From Xanthomonas vasicola (GTDB lineage: Bacteria; Pseudomonadota; Gammaproteobacteria; Xanthomonadales; Xanthomonadaceae): a DNA stretch of 64,000 nucleotides. Positions 30,386 through 39,451 of the stretch are shown in pieces (position 1 is the stretch's first letter; every line of letters starts with the position of its first letter). Made by a program: the position numbers and the translations under genes. Location: positions 61,808 through 125,807 of the forward strand of contig NZ_JSBW02000054.1 of assembly GCF_000772705.2 (NCBI RefSeq), given 5' to 3'. Under the pieces are notes generated by a model. The model worked only from the letters and a program-made list of their open reading frames with translations. It ran no database searches and was not told the DNA's origin.

Positions 30386-32413
30386 CTACAGCAGCGGCAC
30401 GAGCAACAAGGCGACGATATTGATGATCTTGATCAACGGATTGATCGCCGGCCCCGCGGTGTCCTTGTACGGGTCGCCGACGGTGTCGCCCGTGATCGCG
30501 GCCTTGTGCGTCTCGCTACCCTTGCCGCCGAAGTGGCCGTCTTCGATGTATTTTTTGGCGTTGTCCCATGCACCGCCGCCGGTGGTCATCGAAATGGCCA
30601 GGAACAAACCAGTGACAATCGTGCCGATCAACAAGCCACCCAGCGCACGTGGCCCAAGCAGCAGCCCGACCACGATGGGGACCACCACCGGCAACAACGA
30701 AGGCACGATCATTTCGCGGATCGCCGAGCGGGTCAGCATGTCGACGGCGCGGTCGTACTGCGGCTTGGCCGTTCCGGCCATGATGCCGGGGAGCTCGCGG
30801 AACTGGCGGCGCACTTCTTCCACCACCGCGCCGGCCGCGCGGCCGACCGCTTCCATCGCCATCGCACCGAATAAGTAGGGAATCAGTCCGCCGATCAGCA
30901 GCCCGATGATCACCGTGTGGTCGGACAGATCGAAGGCGAACACCTGGCCGGGATTGGCCGCCTGCAGGTTATGCGTGTAGTCGGCAAACAGCACCAGTGC
31001 GGCCAATGCTGCCGAGCCGATCGCATAGCCCTTGGTCACTGCCTTGGTGGTGTTGCCCACCGCATCCAGCGGGTCGGTGATGTTGCGGACTTCCGGCGGC
31101 AGCTCGGCCATTTCAGCGATGCCACCGGCGTTGTCGGTGATCGGCCCATATGCGTCCAGCGCAACGATCATGCCGGCCATCGACAACATCGCCGTTGCGG
31201 CGGTCGCTATGCCGTACAAGCCGCCGAAGTGAAACGCCCCCCAGATTGCCGCACACACCGCGATCACCGGTAGTGCAGTGGACTTCATCGAAATGCCGAG
31301 CCCGGCGATGATGTTGGTGCCATGGCCGGTGGTACTCGCTGATGCAACGTGCTGCACCGGTGTGTATTGCGTGCCGGTGTAGTACTCGGTGATCCACACG
31401 ATCAGGCCGGTGAGCACAAGGCCGATCAGTGCGCACACATACAACGCCGTTGCACCGTGAATGTTGTCGCGCATCAGCGATTGGGTGATGGGCCAGTAAG
31501 CCAGCGCCGCAAGCACGCCCGACACGATCACGCCTTTATACAGCGCGCCCATGATCGAGCCGCCGGCTTTGACTTTGACGAAGACCGCACCCACGATCGA
31601 TGCAATGATCGACACGCCGCCCAACGCTAACGGATACAGCACCGCATGCGGCCCGGTTTCGGCCAGTGTCAGGCTGCCAAGTAGCATCGTGGCGATCACG
31701 GTCACTGCGTAGGTTTCGAACAGATCTGCGGCCATCCCTGCGCAGTCGCCGACATTGTCGCCAACGTTATCGGCAATCACTGCCGGGTTGCGCGGGTCGT
31801 CCTCGGGAATGCCGGCTTCAACCTTACCAACCAGATCGGCGCCCACATCCGCGCCTTTGGTGAAAATACCGCCACCCAGGCGCGCGAAGATCGAGATCAA
31901 CGACGACCCGAACGCCAACCCGACCAAGGCATGCAGGTTTTGCTCCAGCGGTAGGCCCAGCGCTTGCAGCGTCGCAAAATAGCCGGCCACCCCAAGCAGC
32001 CCGAGGCCGACCACCAGCATGCCGGTGATTGCGCCGCCACGGAACGCCACATCCATCGCCTTGCCGATACCATGCCGCGCTGCTTCGGCGGTACGGACAT
32101 TGGCGCGCACCGACACGTTCATGCCGATATAGCCGGCCAATCCCGATAACACCGCGCCAAGCGCAAACCCGATCGCGGTATACCAACTCAAAAACAGCCC
32201 TACCAACACGAACAGCACCGCGCCAGCAATTGAAATGGTGAGGTATTGCCGATTGAGGTAGGCACGCGCACCTTCCTGGATCGCGGCGGCGATCTCCTGC
32301 ATGCGTGCATTGCCGCTCGGCTGCGCGATCACCCAGCGCGCCGACACAATTCCATAGACGATTGCCAAGACCGCACAACCCAGTGCAAGCCACAACCCGT
32401 AGTGTTCCAGCAT
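30386..32413 (-). CDS. hppA: Membrane-bound proton-translocating pyrophosphatase
   Basis: HppA couples pyrophosphate hydrolysis to proton pumping across the inner membrane. The start [12 protein letters not shown] has TGGGAGGGG just upstream, giving 675 residues and about 16 membrane helices. The substrate-site sequence [20 protein letters not shown] and the following [18 protein letters not shown] are complete. The motif [16 protein letters not shown] has lysine where potassium-dependent enzymes have alanine, so this should be the potassium-independent type. With ppa and PPi-phosphofructokinase nearby, it can capture energy from pyrophosphate that Ppa would waste. Confidence 0.97.
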   Translation of the reverse strand: MLEHYGLWLALGCAVLAIVYGIVSARWVIAQPSGNARMQEIAAAIQEGARAYLNRQYLTISIAGAVLFVLVGLFLSWYTAIGFALGAVLSGLAGYIGMNVSVRANVRTAEAARHGIGKAMDVAFRGGAITGMLVVGLGLLGVAGYFATLQALGLPLEQNLHALVGLAFGSSLISIFARLGGGIFTKGADVGADLVGKVEAGIPEDDPRNPAVIADNVGDNVGDCAGMAADLFETYAVTVIATMLLGSLTLAETGPHAVLYPLALGGVSIIASIVGAVFVKVKAGGSIMGALYKGVIVSGVLAALAYWPITQSLMRDNIHGATALYVCALIGLVLTGLIVWITEYYTGTQYTPVQHVASASTTGHGTNIIAGLGISMKSTALPVIAVCAAIWGAFHFGGLYGIATAATAMLSMAGMIVALDAYGPITDNAGGIAEMAELPPEVRNITDPLDAVGNTTKAVTKGYAIGSAALAALVLFADYTHNLQAANPGQVFAFDLSDHTVIIGLLIGGLIPYLFGAMAMEAVGRAAGAVVEEVRRQFRELPGIMAGTAKPQYDRAVDMLTRSAIREMIVPSLLPVVVPIVVGLLLGPRALGGLLIGTIVTGLFLAISMTTGGGAWDNAKKYIEDGHFGGKGSETHKAAITGDTVGDPYKDTAGPAINPLIKIINIVALLLVPLL

Positions 32414-32660
32414 GACCCCTCCCAAAGAATGGATGTCGTCCGGTCGGGACGAACCAAGGGCGATGCACACAACGAGTTAACTGACGAATACGGACTCGAC
32501 GGCCATGGGCCGTAATGCGCGTCGCGAATGTTCAGGTGGCCGGATCGCGACCGAGTATGCGCCGCAGCGTGCATGGCTACCAGCGCTGCGGCTTTGGCGC
32601 GTCGTTCAGTTGCGGCATGACAGCCTGCGGCCAACGTGATCCGGTCGACCAGGAGTCTCC

Positions 32661-33185
32661 ATGTCTCACCATGCTGCGCAAAAATATGCCGCGATGCTTG
32701 CAACGCTGTTGCTGACCAGCCAAGCGTTTGCGGCAGATCCGACGCCCGAACTCAAGCAGCGTCCGCCAGGCACTGCACAAGCGATTGGTGCGGTGCATAC
32801 CTTGCGTCAGATCCCGGAAGCCTGTGCGCGTCTGGAAGGTGTGTTCACCGGCAATGCTGCACAGCCGTACACATTGTCGGTGGTACGCAGCAGTCCCACC
32901 TGTCAGCCGCGCGCACGCTTCGTAGATTTCGCCAAGGCTGCGCCGAGCGTTGCTTCGGGGTGGATCTTCAACGATGTGATCCGTGTACCAAGCGCAGCGT
33001 GCCCGTGGCAGCAAGCGGTCGTGCGCGTGTGGCGTAAGCCGGTGGACGCGAAACCGCAGCTAGATGGCCAGGGCCAATCACGTATCTATCTGGAAGACGC
33101 CAAACAACAAGCTGCTGCCGGAAAGATCCCGCAGGTGCCGATGTTCGCTGCGCAGATGACGGTAGAAGGTAAAGCCTGTCAGTAA
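32661..33185 (+). CDS. Exported protein of unknown function
   Basis: A 174-residue protein with CCAGGAG before the ATG and a signal peptide MSHHAAQKYAAMLATLLLTS ending near AFAADP. The mature part has four cysteines (EACARLEGVF, SPTCQPRARF, SAACPWQQAV, EGKACQ) and aromatic strands, suggesting a small disulfide-bonded periplasmic protein. It is divergent from hppA, with about 250 bases between starts. I do not recognise a named domain. A weak GC-rich hairpin follows it. Confidence 0.8.
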   Translation: MSHHAAQKYAAMLATLLLTSQAFAADPTPELKQRPPGTAQAIGAVHTLRQIPEACARLEGVFTGNAAQPYTLSVVRSSPTCQPRARFVDFAKAAPSVASGWIFNDVIRVPSAACPWQQAVVRVWRKPVDAKPQLDGQGQSRIYLEDAKQQAAAGKIPQVPMFAAQMTVEGKACQ

Positions 33186-33221
33186 GCCGGTCATCTGTTT
33201 CTCTGCCCCCATAACAACGAC

Positions 33222-33240
33222 CCCCGGCCACGCCGGGGTT
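33222..33240 (+). terminator. Weak GC-rich hairpin after the exported protein
   Basis: CCCCGGC-CAC-GCCGGGG followed by TTCCCTCTA. The stem is strong but the T tract is poor, so it may be a weak terminator or a processing hairpin about 35 bases past the stop codon. Confidence 0.45.
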
Positions 33241-33435
33241 CCCTCTATTGGCGTGCAGTGTGTGGCAGTAAAGCGGCAGTCGCGCAGCCAAAGCATTTTC
33301 ATGATCTGGTCGTAGTGATCTACGACGCCAGTCAGCGTGACCTTTCTCCTTCGGACGCAATGCGAGGGCGTGAGCCAATGGGTTCGCCGCGAACTGTGCC
33401 GACGTAGTCCGGTACGCCTCCGCAATGCTTCGAAA

Positions 33436-34692
33436 CTACCCCGCCCAAGCCGGCAATTTCTTCGCCACCGCCACATTCTTCAGCGTCACATATTTCGGTA
33501 AGCCATCGCTGCCGTAGGCCAGCGGGGCTTCGCCCTTGACCAATGGGGCGAAATAGCGGCGGGCGCGTTCGGTGATGCCGAAGCCGTCCTTGCGCAGGAA
33601 GCTGGGCGGCATCTTCTTTTCGTGGTTGGCCACCTTGTGCAGGGGCGCGGGCATGATCTTCCAGCGGTACGGCGCGTCGCTGACGCGTTCGATCACCGGA
33701 ATCACTGCGTTCATGCCCTTAAGTGCGTACTGCACGGCGGCTTTGCCGACGGCTTGCGCCTGTTCCCAGTCGGTCTTGGACGCGAGGTGGCGCGCGGAGC
33801 GTTGCAGGTAATCGGGCAAGGTCCAGTGCACCTTGTAGCTGAGTTCCTGTTTGACCTGTGCAGCCAGGAACGACGCCACGCCGCCGAGTTGCGCGTGGCC
33901 GAACGAGTCGGCCGCGCCGCCGGCATCGGCGACGAACTTGCCGTGTGCGTCCTGGATGCCTTCGCTGGCGACCACCACGCACCAGCCGACTTTTTCCACT
34001 ACCTGCTTCACCTTGGCCAGAAACGCGGCTTGGTCGTAGGCACGTTCGGGCAGCAAAATGATCTGCGGTGCGTCGTCCGGGCCTTGCCCGGCCAGCCCTG
34101 CCGCGGCGGCAAGCCAGCCGGCGTGGCGGCCCATCGCTTCATAGATGAAGACCTTGGTGGAGGTGTCGGCCATGGCGGCAACATCCAGCGCGGCCTCGCG
34201 CACCGAGACTGCGGTGTACTTGGCCGCCGAGCCGAAGCCGGGACACGTGTCGGTTACGGCCAAATCGTTATCGATGGTCTTGGGCACGCCGATGCAGTGC
34301 AGCGGGTAGCCATACGCCTTTGCGAGTTGCGAGACCTTCCACGCGGTGTCGGCCGAATCGTTGCCGCCGTTGTAGAGGAACCAGCGCACATCGTGCGCGC
34401 GCAGCACATCGAGCAGGCGCTCGTACTTGGCGCTGTCCTCTTCCAGCGATTTGAGCTTGTAGCGGCACGAGCCGAATGCGCCGCCGGGCGTCTGCGCCAA
34501 TGCGGCAATGGCCGCAGCGGATTCTTTGGAGGTGTCGATCAATTCCTCGCGCAAGGCGCCCAGGATGCCGTTGCGTGCAGCCAGCACCTTGATCTTGCGG
34601 GCGCGCGCTTCGGCGATGACACCAGCTGCGGTGGCGTTGATGACAGCAGTGACGCCGCCGGATTGGGCATACAACAAGTTGCCAGTAGTCAT
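33436..34692 (-). CDS. pfp: Pyrophosphate-dependent 6-phosphofructokinase
   Basis: This enzyme reversibly phosphorylates fructose 6-phosphate with pyrophosphate instead of ATP. The 418-residue protein has YNGGNDSADTAWK at 108-119, where ATP-type enzymes have GGDGS, and PKTIDND at 137-143, where the lysine marks pyrophosphate use (ATP enzymes have PGTIDND). GRHAGWLAAAAGLA and the substrate loop are intact. It is divergent from adk with about 160 bases between starts. It makes the upper glycolytic step pyrophosphate-driven and reversible, and fits functionally with ppa and hppA nearby. Confidence 0.94.
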   Translation of the reverse strand: MTTGNLLYAQSGGVTAVINATAAGVIAEARARKIKVLAARNGILGALREELIDTSKESAAAIAALAQTPGGAFGSCRYKLKSLEEDSAKYERLLDVLRAHDVRWFLYNGGNDSADTAWKVSQLAKAYGYPLHCIGVPKTIDNDLAVTDTCPGFGSAAKYTAVSVREAALDVAAMADTSTKVFIYEAMGRHAGWLAAAAGLAGQGPDDAPQIILLPERAYDQAAFLAKVKQVVEKVGWCVVVASEGIQDAHGKFVADAGGAADSFGHAQLGGVASFLAAQVKQELSYKVHWTLPDYLQRSARHLASKTDWEQAQAVGKAAVQYALKGMNAVIPVIERVSDAPYRWKIMPAPLHKVANHEKKMPPSFLRKDGFGITERARRYFAPLVKGEAPLAYGSDGLPKYVTLKNVAVAKKLPAWAG

Positions 34693-34850
34693 AAGGGGAC
34701 GGGCTCCTCACATGGAACATGGCGCAGGGGACAGTGCCGGGACATTCCCCGGATGCGGTAAGCTGCACGACCATACGGTCAGCGCTGGCGAAGAAGTGAG
34801 TCTAACGCCGCCAACCGCACCGCGTTTTTATTCGAAAGTGGAGTCCACTG

Positions 34851-35414
34851 ATGCGATTGGTTCTGTTGGGACCGCCTGGTTCGGGCAAGGGCACCCAGGC
34901 GACACGTCTCAAAGACACGTTTGAGATCCCGCATATTTCCACCGGCGACCTGTTACGCGCCGAAGTGGCCGCCGGTTCGCCGCTGGGTTTGAAAGCCAAG
35001 GAAGTGATGGCACGCGGCGACCTGGTGTCCGACGACATCCTGCTCGGCATGCTCGAGGCGCGCCTCGGCCAGGCCGATGTGGCCAATGGCTTCATCCTGG
35101 ACGGCTACCCGCGCAACGTGGCGCAGGCCAATGCGCTGGATGCCTTGCTCAGCGAGATCGGTCAGCCGCTGGATGCGGTGGTGCAGCTGGATGTAGCCAG
35201 CGAATTGCTGGTCGAGCGCATCGCCGGTCGCGCCAAGGCCGAAGGCCGCGAAGACGACAATCCGGAATCGGTGCGCAAGCGTCTGCAGGTCTATACCGAT
35301 TCCACCGCACCGGTGATCGGCTTCTACGAGCAGCGCGGCAAGTTGGCGCGCGTGGACGGCGTGGGTTCACTGGATGAAGTGCTGGAGCGCATCCGCAAGG
35401 CGCTTGGCCGCTGA
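34851..35414 (+). CDS. adk: Adenylate kinase (short form)
   Basis: Adk interconverts ATP plus AMP with two ADP in the cytoplasm. The P-loop GPPGSGKGTQA is at residues 7-17 and the AMP-site sequence STGDLLRAEVAAGS and GFILDGYPRN are normal. At 187 residues it is the short variant without the zinc-containing LID insertion: the region reads RIAGRAKAEGREDDNPESV. It is divergent from the PPi-phosphofructokinase gene. No ribosome site stronger than GTGGAG is visible. Its 3' side faces a minus-strand small RNA terminator. Confidence 0.97.
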   Translation: MRLVLLGPPGSGKGTQATRLKDTFEIPHISTGDLLRAEVAAGSPLGLKAKEVMARGDLVSDDILLGMLEARLGQADVANGFILDGYPRNVAQANALDALLSEIGQPLDAVVQLDVASELLVERIAGRAKAEGREDDNPESVRKRLQVYTDSTAPVIGFYEQRGKLARVDGVGSLDEVLERIRKALGR

Positions 35415-35538
35415 GTCGGCATGGAGCGGGCGCAAGTCCCGGTCCTTCGCAGTCGCGGCAGTTGGCCGCACTGCTGTTGCGAAGGGGCGAGCGCGTTGAA
35501 TGCCACGCGCAGGCTGAGCCGCGTGCGTGGGATCGCCC

Positions 35539-35677
35539 AAAAGAAAACCCCGGACGTACAAGACGCCCGGGGCAGAATAACGCCAGTAGTAGGCTTGCTC
35601 AGAGCCCCGACAGCATGAGCTCCCTGGGGATTTGGCCTCTTGGGGAGTAGGACCAAAGGGATGCTGCGACTGGCGTT
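35539..35677 (-). ncRNA. Probable structured small RNA with intrinsic terminator
   Basis: On the minus strand AACGCCAGT (35677-35669) pairs perfectly with ACTGGCGTT (35587-35579). Inside this closing helix, CAGCAT pairs with ATGCTG, then CCCT with AGGG and TTTGG with CCAAA, leaving a loop containing CTCCCC. A second arm GGGGCT/AGCCT follows. After the closing helix comes a terminator, CCCCGG and CCGGGG with TTTTCTTTT (35547-35539). CATACT lies seven bases before the predicted 5' end as a -10 candidate. There is no reading frame with a ribosome site. The helices, terminator and promoter agree on one strand and about 139 nucleotides. I do not match it to 6S, SRP or RNase P RNA. C-rich loops suggest pairing with ribosome-binding sites. 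Confidence 0.7.
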
Positions 35678-35710
35678 TAGTATGGTGATGGATGTGACGC
35701 AGTTCGCATA

Positions 35711-35747
35711 TCGGGAAATTTCCGACAGTACGGTAGGAATTTCCCGA
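35711..35747. promoter_or_regulatory. Inverted repeat between small RNA and mpl, candidate operator
   Basis: TCGGGAAATT (35711-35720) and AATTTCCCGA (35738-35747) are perfect 10-base arms, extended by CC/GG with a one-base slip. It lies 34-70 bases upstream of the predicted small RNA start and about 54 bases before mpl, so a regulator bound here could control either. Confidence 0.55.
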
Positions 35748-35800
35748 CACCTGAGCTCGCGTTGGATCGGAATGTCCCGCAACTCCGGCGATCAGCGACA

Positions 35801-37168
35801 ATGAGCGGCATGACCAAACTCCACATTCTCGGCATCGCCGGAACTTTCATGGGCGGTGTGGCCGCCCTGGCGCGTGAGCTGGGCTGGCAGGTGGAAGGCA
35901 GCGACCAAGCCATCTATCCGCCGATGTCCACACAGCTGGAAACGCTGGGCATTGCGCTGGCGCAGGGTTATGCGCCGTCCAATATTTCGCCGGACGCGAC
36001 CGATGTCGTCGTCGGCAATGCCTTGTCGCGCGGCAATCCGGCAGTGGAAGCAGTGCTGGATGCCGGGCGCCGCTACACCTCCGGCGCGCAATGGCTGGCC
36101 GAGCAGGTGCTGCCTGGCCGCGACACGCTGGCAGTCGCCGGCACCCACGGCAAGACCACCACCACCACGATCCTGAGCTATCTGTTGGAGGCCGCCGGGC
36201 GTGCGCCGGGGTTTTTGATCGGTGGCGTGGCCGAAGACTTCGGCGTGTCGGCACGGCTGGGCCAGGGCTGCGAATTCGTGGTGGAAGCCGACGAGTACGA
36301 CACCGCCTTTTTCGACAAGCGCAGCAAGTTCGTGCATTACCGCCCACTGGTGGCGATCCTCAACAACCTGGAATACGACCATGCCGACATCTTTCCCGAC
36401 GTGGCGGCGATCCAGCGCCAGTTCCATCATCTGGTGCGCACAGTGCCGGCACGCGGGCGACTGATCGTCAATGGCGAAGACGCGCACCTGGCCGAGGTGC
36501 TGGCGATGGGCTGCTGGACGCCAGTGGAGCGCTTCGGGGTCGATGCATCGCTGGACTGGAGCGCGCGTTTGATCGCGGCCGATGGCAGCGCGTTTGCGGT
36601 GCTGCACCGTGGCGTGGAAATCGGTCAGGTGCAATGGCCGTTGGTCGGGCGGCATAACGTATTGAACGGGTTGGCGGCGCTGGCGGCGGTACATGCGGTT
36701 GGCGTAGATCCGGCCACGGTGATGCCGGCGTTGGCGCGCTTTCAGAGCGTCAAGCGGCGGCTGGAAGTCATCGGCAACGCGCACGGGGTCACCGTGTACG
36801 ACGACTTTGCGCACCATCCCACCGCCATCGCCACCACGTTGCAGGGCTTGCGTGCGAAGGTCGGTGCAGCGCGTGTGGTGGTGGCGATGGAGCCGCGCAG
36901 CAATTCAATGCGGCTGGGCGCGCATGCGCAGGCGTTGGCGCCATCGCTGCACGATGCCGACGCAGTGGTGTTTCTGCATCGGCCTGAACTGGCTTGGGAC
37001 GCCGCACCGATCATTGCGCAGGTGCGCGGTGATGCACATGTGGCGCACGACGTGGACGCTTTGTTGCAGACGCTGGGCGAGATCGCGCAGCCGGGCGACC
37101 ATGTGGTGTTTATGTCCAATGGTGGCTTCGACGGTGCGCCGCGACGTTTCCTGGCGCAGCTGTCCTGA
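35801..37168 (+). CDS. mpl: UDP-N-acetylmuramate:L-alanyl-gamma-D-glutamyl-meso-diaminopimelate ligase
   Basis: Mpl recycles cell-wall tripeptide by joining it to UDP-MurNAc in the cytoplasm. The protein begins MSGMTKLHILGIAGTFMGG (455 residues; an ATG three codons later is equally possible). The Mur-ligase ATP motif is AGTHGKTTTTTILSYLLE, and the middle-domain sequence EADEYDTAFFDKRSKF plus the C-terminal DDFAHHPTAI are characteristic of Mpl and MurC. The short Mur ligase with the G-x-x-G-T-F-M start favours Mpl over MurC. Its stop codon overlaps the start of the LON-domain gene (TGATG). Confidence 0.95.
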   Translation: MSGMTKLHILGIAGTFMGGVAALARELGWQVEGSDQAIYPPMSTQLETLGIALAQGYAPSNISPDATDVVVGNALSRGNPAVEAVLDAGRRYTSGAQWLAEQVLPGRDTLAVAGTHGKTTTTTILSYLLEAAGRAPGFLIGGVAEDFGVSARLGQGCEFVVEADEYDTAFFDKRSKFVHYRPLVAILNNLEYDHADIFPDVAAIQRQFHHLVRTVPARGRLIVNGEDAHLAEVLAMGCWTPVERFGVDASLDWSARLIAADGSAFAVLHRGVEIGQVQWPLVGRHNVLNGLAALAAVHAVGVDPATVMPALARFQSVKRRLEVIGNAHGVTVYDDFAHHPTAIATTLQGLRAKVGAARVVVAMEPRSNSMRLGAHAQALAPSLHDADAVVFLHRPELAWDAAPIIAQVRGDAHVAHDVDALLQTLGEIAQPGDHVVFMSNGGFDGAPRRFLAQLS

Positions 37169-37764
37169 TGGTGCCTCTCATGCCTGCCGCCGAGACCAGC
37201 GCGTTGCCGTTGTTTCCGTTGCACAACGTGTTACTGCCGGGCGCGGCAATGGGGTTGCGTGTGTTCGAGCGCCGCTATCTGGATCTGGTGCGCGAGAGTG
37301 GCCGCAATGGCACGAGCTTCGGTGTCTGCCTGATCCTGGACGGCACCGAAGTCGGTGCGCCGGCAACGCCGGCTGCCTTTGGTACCGAAGTGCGTATCGA
37401 AGATTTTGATGTCGGCGCCGACGGTGTGCTGGTGCTGCGCTCGCGCGGCACGCGTCGCTTCCATGTGCAGCGCTCGCGCATACGCCACAACGGCTTGGTG
37501 GTTGGCGAGGTGCGTTGGTGCGAGCCCGACAGCGACGACGAATTGCGCCCCGAACACAGCCTGCTGGCCACCCTGCTCGAGCGCATGCTCGAACAGGTGG
37601 GTGGCGAATTCGCCTCGGTGGGGCCGGGCTTGCTGGATCAAGCCGCCTGGGTGGGCTGGCGGTTGGCCGAGCTGTTGCCGCTCACCGAACAGCAGCGTCT
37701 GTTGTTGTTGCAGCAGGACGATCCGCATCAGCGGTTGGATCAAGTGCTTGCGTGGATGCCGTGA
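37168..37764 (+). CDS. LON N-terminal-domain protein (no protease domain)
   Basis: A 198-residue protein starting inside the mpl stop codon (TGATG), so it is translationally coupled. It is a stand-alone LON substrate-binding domain: LPLFPLHNVLLPGAAMGLRV, then FERRYLDLVRESGRNG and FGVCLILDGTEVG; an ATPase or protease part is absent. Such proteins are common next to housekeeping genes, but their role is not defined; chaperone-like or cereblon-like binding has been suggested for the fold. The ATG follows directly from the mpl overlap. Confidence 0.88.
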   Translation: MVPLMPAAETSALPLFPLHNVLLPGAAMGLRVFERRYLDLVRESGRNGTSFGVCLILDGTEVGAPATPAAFGTEVRIEDFDVGADGVLVLRSRGTRRFHVQRSRIRHNGLVVGEVRWCEPDSDDELRPEHSLLATLLERMLEQVGGEFASVGPGLLDQAAWVGWRLAELLPLTEQQRLLLLQQDDPHQRLDQVLAWMP

Positions 37765-37912
37765 TGTGCTGACGCAATGGCGCAGGCGCGCTTCATCATT
37801 GCGCTTGCACCGCTGCAACGGCACACTCCTGCGCTTGAGTACGCTGTCGATGGCATCCACGCACTGGATGCGCGTAATGGCCGCACTCGCTATCGATCCA
37901 CTGGAGTGAGCC

Positions 37913-38797
37913 TTGATCATCGATGTCAAACCGCGTCTAGCGGATGTATTCAACCAGGTCTGGCGGACCCTGGCGGTGTTGTTCGTATGGGATGTCTTGA
38001 TCACGATCATCTACTACGTGCTGCCGTTCCGCGCGCCAGCGTTGCCGCTGACCATCTTCGGCTCGGCGTTGGCGTTATTCCTGGGTTTTCGAGCCAATTC
38101 CACCTATCAGCGTTGGTGGGAAGGGCGCGTGCTGTGGGGCCAGATGATCAATGCATCACGTAACTTGGTGCGTTTGAGCGTGAGCATTTTGTCTGCGCCG
38201 GAAGCTGCGGCGCTGGGGCGTGCGATTGCGCTGCGTCAGATCGCTTACGTCAACGCGTTGCGCTGCCAGTTGCGCCGGTTGCCGGTCGCGACGGCGTTGG
38301 AGTCGCGTCTGGATGCCGATGAAGTAACCGCAGTGATCACCCGCACCAATGTAGCCAACGGCTTGCTCGACATCACAGGTCGCAGTGTGGAGCAGGCGCG
38401 GCGCGATGGCTGGATCGACAGCATCCAGCAGGCCAGCGTAGAGCGCATCCTGGTGGATATTGCCAACGCGCAGGGCGGCATGGAGCGCCTGAAAAATACC
38501 CCGCTGCCGTACCAATACCGCTTCTATCCAAACGTGTTTACGCGGCTTTTCTGCGTGCTGTTGCCGATCGGGTTGGTAGAGACGCTGCAATACGCCACCC
38601 CGGTCGGTTCAACCGTGGCCGGCTTGATGTTTCTGGCGGTGTTCAAAATCGGCGATGAGCTGGTTGACCCATTCGCCAACACCATCCACGACCTGCCCCT
38701 GGACACGATGTGCCGTACGGTGGAAATCGATGCCTTGCAAGCCATTGGTGAGCAAGCGCCGGAGCCGATGCAGCCAGTGGGTGGTGTGTTGTGGTGA
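37913..38797 (+). CDS. Bestrophin-family membrane protein (UPF0187)
   Basis: A 294-residue protein with several membrane helices. The signature FGSALALFLGFRANSTYQRW and WEGRVLWGQMINASRNLVR in the first third is the bestrophin pattern; bacterial members form pentameric anion or cation channels. Further hydrophobic parts are RTLAVLFVWDVLITIIYYVL and PIGLVETLQYATPVGSTVA. It starts with TTG preceded by TGGAG. It is 150 bases after the LON gene on the same strand and is followed by hairpin repeats. The ion carried is not decided by sequence. Confidence 0.88.
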   Translation: MIIDVKPRLADVFNQVWRTLAVLFVWDVLITIIYYVLPFRAPALPLTIFGSALALFLGFRANSTYQRWWEGRVLWGQMINASRNLVRLSVSILSAPEAAALGRAIALRQIAYVNALRCQLRRLPVATALESRLDADEVTAVITRTNVANGLLDITGRSVEQARRDGWIDSIQQASVERILVDIANAQGGMERLKNTPLPYQYRFYPNVFTRLFCVLLPIGLVETLQYATPVGSTVAGLMFLAVFKIGDELVDPFANTIHDLPLDTMCRTVEIDALQAIGEQAPEPMQPVGGVLW

Positions 38798-38920
38798 GGT
38801 ACGCGCGCTGATTCAACGCGGCGTTTGCATATCCGAACGGCGCTGATTCCCAGTGCTCCAATCGCTTTGAAAGGCGATTGAACGGCGCTGACAGTTGCGG
38901 AGCCGATGATCCGCGGCGTT

Positions 38921-39050
38921 GCTGCAGGGCCCTTGCCCGCCCACCAGCGCGGGACACGCTGCAAGTACGTCCCTGGAAGCTCCGTGGCGGCCTCCATGCC
39001 GCCAAGGGTCCTGCGACGGTGAGCGGGCAAGACCAGTCGAGATGGTCGGT
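38921..39050. repeat. Hairpin repeat, copy C
   Basis: About 130 bases starting GCTGCAGGGCCCTTGCCCGC. The outer arms CTTGCCCGCCCACC and its near complement GGTGAGCGGGCAAG enclose GTGGCGGCCTCCATGCCGCC. It is nearly identical to copy E at 63441-63571 and in the same orientation. An open frame crossing it is spurious. Confidence 0.8.
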
Positions 39051-39206
39051 GTGTCAGTGCAGGCGACAGGCGATGTGCGCTGGCGATGTCAATAAGCGTT
39101 GGGAGTTGGCAGTTGGCAACGCCCAAGCACTAAGCCGCACACCGCCTTCGCACCACGAGCCGCTTTTATAAAGCCGCCGACCAACGTACTTGTCCGATGT
39201 CCTGGT

Positions 39207-39282
39207 CGCTTGCGGGACCGTTGGCGGCATGGATGCCGCCATCGAGCCCCCATGGACGGGTTTACGGCGTGTCGCGCAAGCG
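39207..39282. repeat. Hairpin repeat, copy D
   Basis: Arms CGCTTGCGGGAC (39207-39218) and GTCGCGCAAGCG (39271-39282) enclose TTGGCGGCATGGATGCCGCC, in inverse orientation to copy C. Together with the sequence before it (GAGCCGCTTTT onward) it matches copy F at 63769-63840. Confidence 0.75.
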
Positions 39283-39451
39283 GTGAGGGCATCGCGCACT
39301 CGATGCACGAGGCTTTTGTTCTGAAGTTTCAGCTGCATCCAGACGCCAGCATACGATCGCCATCGATATAGGGTGTAAATAGCGTTGCTGGCAGCCCGGA
39401 CCTATAAAAAACCGCGTGATTTCAGGCCGGTCGCGGTTATTGCCAGATCGA

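Noticed and set aside
35539..35677. Reading the small RNA as 6S RNA
   Set aside because: Its two-arm junction does not give the single long bulged hairpin of 6S, and it is shorter than the usual 180 nt or so.
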